This document shows, one piece after another, positions 55,346-64,000 of a stretch of 64,000 nucleotides of DNA. Below the pieces are notes generated by a model. It was not told where the DNA came from. It was given only the letters and a program-made list of their open reading frames with translations, and did not search any database. This stretch comes from Okapia johnstoni (taxonomy: Eukaryota > Chordata > Mammalia > Artiodactyla > Giraffidae): the NCBI GenBank assembly GCA_024291935.2, contig CM044321.1:63854985-63918984 (forward strand), written 5' to 3'. Position 1 is the stretch's first letter, and each line of letters starts with the position of its first letter. The position numbers were made by a program, and so were the translations under genes.

Positions 55346-55382
55346 TTGCTGCTCCACAGATAGGTTCATCAGTACCATCTTC

Positions 55383-55500
55383 CTAGATTCCATATATATG
55401 TGTGTTAATATACGATATTTGTTTCTCTCTTTCTGATTCACTTCACGCTGTATAATAGGCTCTAGGTTCATCCACGTCATTAGGACTGACTCAAATGTGG
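55383..55500 (-). mobile_element. Ruminant L1 fragment
   Basis: Antisense L1: GATTCCATATATATGTGTGT, TTGTTTCTCTCTTTCTGATT, GGCTCTAGGTTCATCCACGT. It aligns with the segment at 10390-10500 in the larger L1. Confidence 0.9.
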
Positions 55501-57677
55501 AATTGTGTTTTAAACCACTGGGAGGCTCAGGTTTCCTGAGAGTGGCACCTTTGAATTCCGTGGAGGTAATGAAACTGTAGTTAAAGGTCTTTTCCCTCTT
55601 CTGTAGGATGGAGCCTCTTTTGAACAGATTAATTCCCTTCTAAGGTTCTTTTTTTTTTCTTAATTAATCAGTAAACATAGCTCTTAGATGGCTATCGCTA
55701 TAATAAGAGAAGTATTGAAATTCAGAAAGCTGCTTTTGAGAAGAAAGAAGGCATTGTACTTTTAGTCTCAAGAAGCGTGAAGGTGAACAGTACCTTACTG
55801 TTGTTCATTCTCAACTTGATTTTTCACTTCTCTAAAGCAAGCTACTTTTCTTCTGCTTAAATCTGAGCAATTTCAGAGGAAAAACCAGTGTTGTGTGCTT
55901 GGTTGAGATTTAGTGAATGAATGAATAGAATTAAAAGAACAGCGGGTTTCAGGAAATTGTCATGATTATTAACAAATGAGAGTGCACATGGGTTTGGGGA
56001 TGGAGATTAATAGACTCTACAATGGCTTTTATGATCTAAATTGACAGAAATCAAGTGAGACAAATGTTGTTAAAAAAGAACAAACATTAATTTACCCATA
56101 AATGGAAATAATCCTTTGTCACTTGAAGATGTGAATACGGTTGAGCAGTAAGATGATTCGAGGCTAGTTATCCAATTGGAATGATTGGTGAGTTTGGCAA
56201 TTAAGGATTCATTGGTGCTTTTCTTTCTGGTGTATTGAAGAACTGAGAATTCTCCAGAGATGTTGATAATCAAGAAAGGCCCAAAATGAATCCACAAAGA
56301 TTATGCAAACATGAGCTGGAGGGATTAGTGTAGAAGGAGAGGATATTACCTTTATTTTCTCAATTTCTTAAATAGCTATTGCTTTGTTTTGTCATAAAGA
56401 ATATGGAAGGAAATAGCTTGACTGTCCTATTAAGCACATTTAGCTTTTGGAAGGGGGGAAATGTGTTTCTGCTTCTAGAGCACCTTCCAGGTATCATGGT
56501 TGTAGATACCTTGTGAAGGGTTGCTGTACCAAATCTGGGGTTTTGACTTCATATTTTTTTATGTGATCCTCCTCATTCTGACGGGCTCCTACCCAATCCA
56601 CTAGAGTTCCAGAGAGAAGGGTATCTGATCCCGTCACCTCTGAATCTTCAGAGTCTGACACAGTTCCTGACAGGCAGAAGACACTCAGTAAATGTGGAAA
56701 TGAACTGAACTGGTTTAATCACAGGGACAGTGGTCAAGATGGTGTGCCCCCGTGCAAATCCCATAATTTGAAGGAAAACGGAAACCTCATGCATAATGGA
56801 GGAAGGGATTAACTTAATCCTTGGATGGAAAGGGAATGTTCATGAAAAAACAAATGGAATAATGAGGTCTAACCCTCACATGTCAAGACCGCCTGAATGG
56901 GTAGATTTGACGGCAGATAAAGGAACTGGTACTGGGATTCTTAAAGGCTGTGAACCAGATTATTATTTTGTCATCTTCTGAGGTGGGCCAGTCAGTACTT
57001 GATGGGTTAGAAGCAGTATTAAAATTAAAATCAATTTTTCTTGATTCTTACTCAAATTTATTTTCTGCTACATCATTGCTGGCATTTAAGTCCACCAATA
57101 ATGTAATAAATCTATCGGTGAACGTTAGACTTAATGCTATGCCTGTAGTGAGACTTCTGTTCTTGGATGTGCTTATTTTCCTTGTGTCTGCTCTCCAGTA
57201 GTCCTTTTTAGTAAATCAAGATATTTAAGGTTGACTGAGAAATCCTATGTTTCTCTATTCCACAGACTTAATTATTTAGAAGAGATTAGTAGATAATCAA
57301 CTATTAGTGGGCCAAAAGAGTTTAATGATGACACGGGATATGTGGTAAATTTTATTCAATTATATAATGAAAGTTTAACAATGCATTAAACGTAGTAAGA
57401 ACTAGTTATGTGCTGGAGCTGGCTTAAACCAGCTTGTTAGAGCTGACTGTTAAAATTTCAAGAGTTTTCTGAGCCAGTTGTTCAACAGATGGTAGCTTGA
57501 GATTGGTCATAGATATCATGATGGGAATATTTACACCACAAACATCAGCAGTTGCTTCAAATCAAGACTTCCTCACAGTCCCGCTGCCCCGCCCAAAGCC
57601 AGTTGTTCAACGTTCCAGCTCTCCAGTGTCAGTAAGTCTTATTTTTATTAAATGATTTTTAAGTCAAGTATAATACT
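55501..57677. other. Long stretch without recognised features
   Basis: An L2-like 3' end may lie at 56600-56715 (GACACAGTTCCTGACAGG, CTCAGTAAATGTGGAAATGA). Two short plus-strand frames at 56796-57201 have no domain. Nothing else seen. Confidence 0.35.
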
Positions 57678-57895
57678 TTGGGGGACTTGCCAGGTGGCTC
57701 ACTGCCAAAGAATCTGCCTGCAGTGCAGGAGACATGGGTTTGATCCCTGGGTTGGGAAGATCCCCTAGAGAAGGAAGTGGCAACCCACTCCAGTATCTTT
57801 GCCTGGAGAATTCCATGGACAGAGGAACCTGGTGGGCTGTAGTCCATGGGGGTCTCAAAAGAGTTGGGCATGACTGAGTGACTAAACAACAAAAC
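57678..57895 (+). mobile_element. Bov-tA SINE
   Basis: GGACTTGCCAGGTGGCTCAC, GTTTGATCCCTGGGTTGGGA, GAGAATTCCATGGACAGAGG, GGGCATGACTGAGTGACTAA and a short AACAACAAAAC tail. Confidence 0.95.
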
Positions 57896-57905
57896 TAATA
57901 TGTTC

Positions 57906-57966
57906 AATCAGTTCAGTCGCTCAGTCGTATCTGACTCTGTGACCCCATGGACAGGAGCATGCCAGT
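57906..57966 (-). mobile_element. Short BovB 3'-end fragment
   Basis: ATCAGTTCAGTCGCTCAGTC, then GACTCTGTGACCCCATGG and a GCATGCCAG end, which is the antisense BovB terminus. Confidence 0.75.
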
Positions 57967-59109
57967 GATGTCCAAAATAGTATGTTAGAGTGGTTATTTT
58001 TCATTTTCATCGTGACAGTTCTATGATTATTGCTACTTTTACTGTCTTTCCATAGGGTAGAGATCTATACTTTTTTTTTGAAAAATACTTCTTAAAACCT
58101 GCAAATATAATTTTAAGGAAAATTAAATAAATTCTATAATTGAATAATTTAGCAAATTTTTTTGCCATCTTTAACTTTAGATACAATTTTCATGAAATGA
58201 AATCTCTTACACACAAAAATAATGTAAAAGGTTGATAGATGATTAAGATAGGAAAACAAGGATTTTCATTTAGTCTTTAAAATAGTAACTGGAACAGAGT
58301 TCTGGTAGGCCACTTGGTATAGCCGTGGAGCTGTGTTAAAGGACTTGCAGCATTAAAAAGTAGCCTGGACAAAGAATTGGGAAATTTATTTTGGAAAGTA
58401 ATACTTCAATGGAAGGGCTCTAGCAACAGCCAGACCGTCACAGCACATTCAGTGTCTCCTGAAAGTTTGCTGGAAGCTTTCAGATAACCATCTCCCCTGT
58501 CAGGTCATTAGGGTTTGGAGATAGACTGGCAAATTCTCAGAAAATAATCAGAATAAGCTCATGTTTCTTAGGAGACCATACTTGCCTGAAATGGTCAGGT
58601 GCAGTCCCAAACAATGGGAAATAATACGCTCAGCCTCTTCAAACCAGCATCTTGTAATCTGCCAGCCCAGACAACAACGGCTTTCTTTTTTTCTTCGGTG
58701 CTTTGTTACATTTTCTTGGGCTTGCCATTGTCTTTGGAAAGTGGTGTGCAGGAGGATAAGATCCAACATGAGTGGAAGTTATGAGATAGAGTTTAAAGGG
58801 AGAGGGGAGAAGCAGAGTGGGTAAGAGGAGATAAACATCTAGGGGTAGGCAATGCATGAAACTGCACCCAGTCCCCTGTGCTTCCAGCCCGACGCTCCTA
58901 CTGAGTGGATTTATGAAACCAGGGCCGTTTCCCCAGCGGAAGGAGGCAGAGAACGAGTCTTGCCCACAGGTACTGTACCCCTGGCTAATAATACTGGAGA
59001 ATATTCCAGTCATAAATTTGAATGCCGTGAAAGCTTTTAACCAGAAAAGGAAAAAGAGTTATTTCCCCAAGAGCTCACAGTTGTTTTCTTAGTAAAGCTG
59101 AAACGAATG
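57967..59109. other. Unassigned; one exon-like interval
   Basis: No repeat family recognised. The interval 58889-58971 is bounded by an acceptor-like GTGCTTCCAG and a donor-like CACAG/GTACTG and is open in one frame (reads DAPTEWIYETRAVSP then AEGGRERV). There is no support beyond these signals. Confidence 0.3.
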
Positions 59110-59232
59110 ATGCTAACTGCTAAGTTGCTTCAGTCGTGTCCGACTCTGTGCGACCCCATAGACGGCAGCCCACCAGGCTCCTCCGTCCCTGGGATTCTCC
59201 AGGCAAGAACACTGGAGTGGGTCGCCATTTCT
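59110..59232 (-). mobile_element. Bov-A2 SINE, one monomer
   Basis: AACTGCTAAGTTGCTTCAGT, GACCCCATAGACGGCAGCCC, CCCTGGGATTCTCCAGGCAA and GAGTGGGTCGCCATTTC. It ends at the monomer boundary. Confidence 0.93.
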
Positions 59233-59585
59233 TTTTATTTCCTGACTTAGTGCTACTTCTAGTGTCTAGTGCTTTGTGCTTGTTGGGCACTGAATTGAAT
59301 GTATAACCTCATTTGTTTTAAGTCTAAAAATACCCTGGGGATTGAGTTGAGTGAGATGCTATCTTATGTCTCTAATGGGCTCAGAGCCCCACCCTTCTGA
59401 GGGAAACACAAGACTGAGAACATACATACAGTCCTTATCATCAGGGGAATATTCTGAGATCAGATAGTTGAAACATAATTTATATTCCATAAACATGCAG
59501 AAGGAAGTATGAGCAGAATTATTCCATGTAATTGAATACCTGCTACTACATGCATGTATTCTCAGTCGCTTCAGTCCCAATAAGA
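59233..59585. other. Unassigned unique sequence
   Basis: No repeat or exon recognised. Confidence 0.4.
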
Positions 59586-59799
59586 TGAAAGTGTCAGTCG
59601 CTCAGTCATGTTCAACTCTGTGACCCCATGTAGTCCACCAGGCTCCTATGTCTATGGGATTCTCCAGGCAAGAATACTAAAGTGGTTTGCCATGCCCTCC
59701 TCCAGGGGATCTTCCCAACCCAGGGATCAAACCTGTATCTCTTAACGTCTCCTGCATTGGCAGGCAGGTTCTTTACCACTAACGCCACCTGGGAAGCCC
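59586..59799 (-). mobile_element. Bov-tA SINE
   Basis: Antisense: GAAAGTGTCAGTCGCTCAGT, TCTCCAGGCAAGAATACTAA, GGGATCAAACCTGTATCTCT and head end CTTTACCACTAACGCCACCT. Confidence 0.95.
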
Positions 59800-59839
59800 T
59801 ATCCAGAGCTATGTGGGTTTTCTTGGTGACTCAGACGGC

Positions 59840-60036
59840 ACCTCAATATAAAATAGATAACTAATAAGGACCTCTGAATCGCACAGGGAGCTCAACTCAA
59901 TATTCTGTAATGGCCTATATCAGAAAAGAATCTAAAAAAGAGTGAATATATGGGTCACTGATTCACTTTGCTGTACACCTGAAACTAACATAACATTGTA
60001 AATGAGCCAGTAAAAATGAAAAAAAAAAAAAAAAAG
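59840..60036 (+). mobile_element. Ruminant L1 3' end with poly(A)
   Basis: TAAAATAGATAACTAATAAG, GCACAGGGAGCTCAACTCAA, GGCCTATATCAGAAAAGAAT, TTTGCTGTACACCTGAAACT, then A17 at about 60019-60035. The preceding bases 59814-59841 look like a short SINE head (TTTTCTTGGTGACTCAGACG). Confidence 0.93.
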
Positions 60037-61639
60037 AATTTCTCCACATAAAGTAAAATATTGTCTTTAGGTACTTATTAGGATGTATAATAGTTGTTGG
60101 CTCCCCAAACAATATAAAAAGAGTATTTTATAATTTTTTCTTTAGTGGTTTATTTCTTGGACCAAAATGTAAACTCTTCTGGAGAACTTTAGCAGTAAAA
60201 GCTTCTTCCCTGGTTAATGGTTTCCAGTTTTAGCCCATATCCAGTGAGGAATATATCCGTTGGCTCCGTGTCAGCTACCATGGAACATTTAGCCAGAGAA
60301 AGCCATGATTTCAGCCATGGAACTTGGGGTTTAGCTGCCTTGCAGAAATGTCTGTGGTTCTGGCAGTCCCTTCCGTGGGTAGATGCAGCTGTCTTTTCGT
60401 TCTGACAGCTGATTTTCATGCATGTGAGGTTTGATTTTGTTTTACTCACTAACCACCATTGCTGGCCTTTTGATGCCGTATTTATGGGTTTGGAATTTCC
60501 AATTTCAATTTCATTCTGATGGTCTGGTGTCATTAGTCCCAGTCCTTCTCCCCGAAGTTAGTTATTGCATATGATTCAAGTTAGGCGTTTCTAAAAATAG
60601 GATGTGAAGAATCATTAACTTGAAAGGAATGGGGTCATCACACACTCCCCCGAGGGCCCCGAGTCTTGGATTTCTCTGTTAAGAAAATTTGATGCAGCCA
60701 CTTTGTAGAAATGTCCCACTTAATTTTCTTTGCCATCACCTGTTTCTCACGTGCTCTATGCTGGCACAGCCATCCGATTTCAGAGCAGAGGGTTAATGAA
60801 GTTTCAAGCTGCTGATTTACTTTTTGGCTGCTTTGGGGATGTGATTTATGGATCTGGGCAGTGCCACAAAATCATGGGCGTATTTTAAGGAATGTGCCAG
60901 ATTTAGCATTATCTGTTAAACCACAGTCATAAGATTACCAGTGTTCAGGCACTCTGGCTGTGTATGTTATAATTTGCATTAATTTAGGTGCTGTTGAATG
61001 ATTAGGGAACCATAAAGTGCCATTAAAATTACTTAGCAATTTGCATTGTGACATTCAAGTTAGTCACATGTTTCTAGCTAAATGTTAGGCCACAGGAAAG
61101 TATGTGTTTGCTTCTGCAAGCTTACCAGGCAAGGAGGGGAAATCATTGGAAAAGAAAGTAAATATTCATCACAACCAGTTCTAATAACCTCTTTTATCAA
61201 ACCAGCCTTTAGGATTTTGTAATGATATTTGTGGAATCTTATTTAGTTATAAACTTAGGATTCATTTTTAAAAGGCTACACTGCAAAATGGACGCTAGTC
61301 ATCTCTTTTGGAATTGGGCCGTAAGTTAACCTAAACTGTGCTAAAAAAGAAATTTCCATTTATTTTAATATGCATTTACTAGGCTCCTTTTTTGAGCAAG
61401 GAACTTGTCTCTGAGGAACAAATTTGATGAGCTAAGTTTTAAAACTGAAGTGTGCAGAGTCAGATTTTGACTGAGAAGATTCATACTGTATTAAAATCTA
61501 TTAAACTTATATTTTAGCCATTAATTTGCTTGATTTTTATTTATTTTTTTTTTCTAAAAAAAAAATATATGTCTACTAAAGTACTTGCACTGGTACCTGC
61601 AATCTACTTGGACGTGCATCAAACAAGAAGATGGATCTG
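60037..61639. other. Unique sequence, candidate conserved non-coding element
   Basis: No repeat recognised over about 1.5 kb. The section 60660-61100 is dense in homeodomain-type TAAT cores and holds two perfect POU octamers, ATTTGCAT, at 60972-60979 and 61039-61046. Enhancer function is inferred from motif clustering and repeat depletion only. A/T-runs at 61540-61566. Confidence 0.35.
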
Positions 61640-61794
61640 GGGCAGACAGAGCAGTGGCTGGGCAGACAGAGCAGTGGCTGGGCAGACAGAGTGGCTGGGC
61701 AGACAGAGCAGTGGCTGGGCAGACAGAGCAGTGGCTGGGCAGACAGGCAGACAGAGCAGTGGCTGGGCAGACAGAGCAGTGGCTGGGCAGATAG
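61640..61794. repeat. 20-bp minisatellite, about 7.7 copies
   Basis: The unit is GGGCAGACAGAGCAGTGGCT. Copies 1, 2, 4, 5 and 7 are exact. Copy 3 lacks 3 bp (reads GAGTGGCT) and copy 6 carries an extra GGCAGACA step (61737-61764). Open frames through it on both strands are an effect of the repeat. Confidence 0.96.
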
Positions 61795-62640
61795 GTCTTC
61801 ATGAGACAAAGTGTGGTGAAATGTCAGTGGCAGAATCTCAGTGTTGAGTATTCAGCTGTTCACTCTTTCTTTCAACTTGACTGTTGAAAATTTTGGAAAA
61901 ATTAATACCCCCATTCAGTTTAGAAATAGAATACTATTTCTTTCTCTGAAGCCAGTTTAATTTTCATGTAAGGAAGATGTTTCTTTTTATTTGTAATAAA
62001 GTTATAAATATAGGTACTTAGGAATCAAATAGTAGTGTAAGATTTATTACAAAGCAGAGGATTTGTCAATCCCACTTTTCTATGCAAGTCCTCTTCCGTA
62101 GGCTTTCATTTTTTAAAAGCTATTTACCTTCATAAACGTTCAAAATATGCTTATTCTTCCATTTCTTGACTTATCTTCCTTATCTTTCCCTTAATTTTCT
62201 CCCTCATCCTGAGACATCTTTATCACAAATGCTTATTAAATCAGTAGTTAACATGTGAATTTGATTGCCGAGTCAAGTAGTACACTATCATTGTTTCATT
62301 TATTATACAATCTGCTGTTTTTGCTTAGAGTTATTAATTGTTGCAATTTTTTTAAATGCTTCGGTTTTCTATGTATATATCCAAATGCTTCTGGTATATG
62401 TGAAACACTAATCAAATGATTTTCCATCAGAGTATCTACTAATACTATTTCTTTTGGAAACCTTTCTTAGAAACCTCCATTCTCCTACTCATTGGATTGG
62501 GTTGAGCTATTGGCCTTCTACACAACTATCATTCCCTTCACAGTTTCCTTGGGACCCTCCTTCTGACCTTTTAACTTCTCTATAGTGAAAATTGGATGCA
62601 AAACCAACTTAACTACTTAAATATTAAGTGTGGGATGCTA
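61795..62640. other. Unassigned sequence
   Basis: AT-rich; a faintly L2-like stretch at 62450-62570 (AAACCTTTCTTAGAAACCTC). No exon. Confidence 0.35.
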
Positions 62641-62655
62641 TTCCATTTAATTTTT

Positions 62656-62775
62656 CTTAAAATTTTTGATTGTGCTTTGCGGCATGTGGGATCTTAGTTT
62701 TCAGACCAGGAATAGAACCCATGCCCCCTGCAGTGGAAGCTCAGAGTCATAACCTCTGGACCACCAGGGACGTCC
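62656..62775 (-). mobile_element. CHR-type tRNA-derived SINE with TSD
   Basis: Antisense: GCTTTGCGGCATGTGGGATC, GGAATAGAACCCATGCCCCC, CTCTGGACCACCAGGGACGT. Flanks repeat TTCCATTTRATTTTT (15 bp, one mismatch) at 62641-62655 and 62776-62790. Confidence 0.94.
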
Positions 62776-62790
62776 TTCCATTTGATTTTT

Positions 62791-63494
62791 AAACTGATCA
62801 CAATTTAATATGAGTTACCAAATAATATGCTTCTTTGTAAGAAAGTAACTCATCTTAGTAATTGAATATTAGATGTATGTAAAATGCATTTGAATGTCTT
62901 CTCACCAGAACTAATTTACCTCATTTACTGAAAAAGCTAATGAAAATGAAGTAGTATAAACAAAACATTTTTTCTTTTTACTTCATGCTTTGACTTCATT
63001 TAAAGTGAATGAATCTGAGTTCTATCATGATCTCCTTTGCTTCTTCAAGATACAGAATGCATCAGCACAACTTGTATGAGAGGCTTCATTAGATGCCTCC
63101 TTGAGGGCTGTTCCACAAGGAAATTCATCCCTCTTTCACAAGGGAAGCCCCTGACTTGGCAGTGTCGTCCTTAACATTTAGTTGTGTTTTGTGGGTTCCT
63201 GGCTGGTTATGCCCTTTGGTTGGCCCCGTGCACAACACTGTTATCTGAAGGTTCTCTTTCCTCAGTGATTTACCGTCACTCTCATTGTCAGTTCTTTTTG
63301 GAAGCACAAGTTCATGCACAGAAGAGCAATAGTGGGGCTTGCATGGGACATAGAGAGAGGTCGCTGAGGCTGGCGAATTGTGATTTTCTAAGGCTAAGTG
63401 GTGGTTACAGACCTGGCCACTAGTTTCTCAACTGTAATAATAGGCAAATATCCTTTCTTTTTTTTGGAGGGAGGGGCTGGCAGGAGTGGGGGGA
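62791..63494. other. Unassigned unique sequence
   Basis: No repeat or exon recognised. Overlapping frames at 63125-63423 on both strands have no domain. Confidence 0.4.
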
Positions 63495-63612
63495 AGCTTC
63501 CCTGATAGTTCAGTTAGTAAAGAATCCACCTGCAATGCAGGAGACTCTGGTTCAATTCCTGGGTCGGGAAGATCCGCTGGAGAAGGGATAGGCTACCCAC
63601 TCCAGTATTCTT
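63495..63612 (+). mobile_element. Bov-tA SINE, 3'-truncated (first of three)
   Basis: AGCTTCCCTGATAGTTCAGT, CACCTGCAATGCAGGAGACT, GGTTCAATTCCTGGGTCGGG to CCACTCCAGTATTCTT, where the next SINE begins. Confidence 0.94.
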
Positions 63613-63810
63613 GGGCTTCCCTTGTGGCTCAGCTGGTGAAGAATCTGCCTGCAATGAGGGAGACCTGTGTTCGATCCCTGGGTTGGGAATATCCCCTGGA
63701 GAAAGGAAAGGCTACCTGCTGCAGTAGTCAGGCCTGGAGAATTCCATGGACTGTATAGTCCATGGGGTCGCAAAGAGTCGGACACAGCTGAGCGACTTTC
63801 ACTTTCACTT
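63613..63810 (+). mobile_element. Bov-tA SINE (second of three)
   Basis: GGGCTTCCCTTGTGGCTCAG, GTTCGATCCCTGGGTTGGGA, GGGGTCGCAAAGAGTCGGAC, ACAGCTGAGCGACTTTCACT and a CACTTTCACTTT tail. The centre of the Bov-A body is partly deleted. Confidence 0.95.
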
Positions 63811-64000
63811 TGATTTCCTGATGGTTCAGACAGTAACGAATCTGCCTGCAATGCAGGAGACCCAGGTTCAATCCCTGGGTCGGGAAGATTCCCCTGGAGA
63901 AGGAAACGGCAACCCACTACAGTGATCTTGCCTGGGAGAATTCCACGGACAGAGGAGCATGGGTCGCAAAGAGTTGGACACGACTGAGCGATTATTACTT
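63811..64000 (+). mobile_element. Bov-tA SINE (third of three), runs to the window end
   Basis: GATTTCCTGATGGTTCAGAC, GCCTGCAATGCAGGAGACCC, GGTTCAATCCCTGGGTCGGG, AGAGTTGGACACGACTGAGC. The tail may continue beyond the window. Confidence 0.94.

Noticed and set aside
59814..59841. A further SINE
   Set aside because: Only about 28 bp of head-like sequence; too short to annotate separately.
1..64000. An endogenous retrovirus or solo LTR
   Set aside because: I found no TG...CA-bounded LTR pair, primer-binding site, or gag/pol/env-like reading frame. The outer repeat at 29492-30420 could not be assigned and remains the only uncertain case.

Overview
This window is nuclear DNA from a ruminant, most likely a bovid (cattle, sheep, goat or a close relative). 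The evidence is direct: dozens of Bov-tA SINEs, Bov-A2 dimers, BovB (RTE-type) LINE 3' ends, ruminant-type L1 3' ends and CHR-type tRNA SINEs, on a background of old mammalian MIR, L2 and L1M remnants. I find no bacterial-style gene organisation, no CpG island, no rRNA and no confident protein-coding exon. The window reads as intergenic DNA or the inside of a large intron. Most apparent open reading frames are SINE or LINE sequence or chance frames.

Layout. 1-5.5 kb: a SINE tail, a CHR-type SINE with perfect target-site duplications (TSDs), and a nearly full-length dead mariner transposon (1544-3075) with a Bov-tA inserted in it; then a unique, possibly conserved stretch. 5.5-9.6 kb: two SINE fragments in mostly unique DNA. 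9.6-12 kb: nested LINEs. A ruminant L1 (antisense) is split by a processed retrocopy (10721-11175) that itself contains a MIR, and a SINE lies next to it. 13-14 kb: three SINEs, then a very homogeneous 27-bp minisatellite (14512-14990). 17.5-18.6 kb: a 5'-truncated BovB with clear TSDs and a recognisable but dead reverse transcriptase. 19-25 kb: Bov-A2 and Bov-tA insertions, a hAT-like MITE and a TA/GATA microsatellite. 29.5-34.2 kb: BovB pieces, one inside an older repeat, and a BovB/L1 junction. 36-37.7 kb: BovB and Bov-tA copies, one Bov-tA keeping perfect Pol III A and B boxes. 40.9 kb: a polypurine tract. 42-50.7 kb: MIR, Bov-A2, BovB, Bov-tA and L1 pieces. 52.8-54.7 kb: MIR, two L2 3' ends (one holding a mariner MITE) and an L1M fragment with AT palindromes. 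57.6-60 kb: SINEs and an L1 3' end. 60.2-61.1 kb: unique DNA with two POU octamers, the best candidate regulatory element. 61.64 kb: a 20-bp minisatellite. 63.5-64 kb: three Bov-tA copies in a row.

Nothing here looks like a cooperating gene system. The most informative points are the layered insertion history, the retrocopy inside the L1, the two minisatellites and the possible conserved non-coding blocks. Repeat family names come from recognised consensus features and were not checked against a repeat library. Boundaries without a stated TSD are good to about 10-20 bases.
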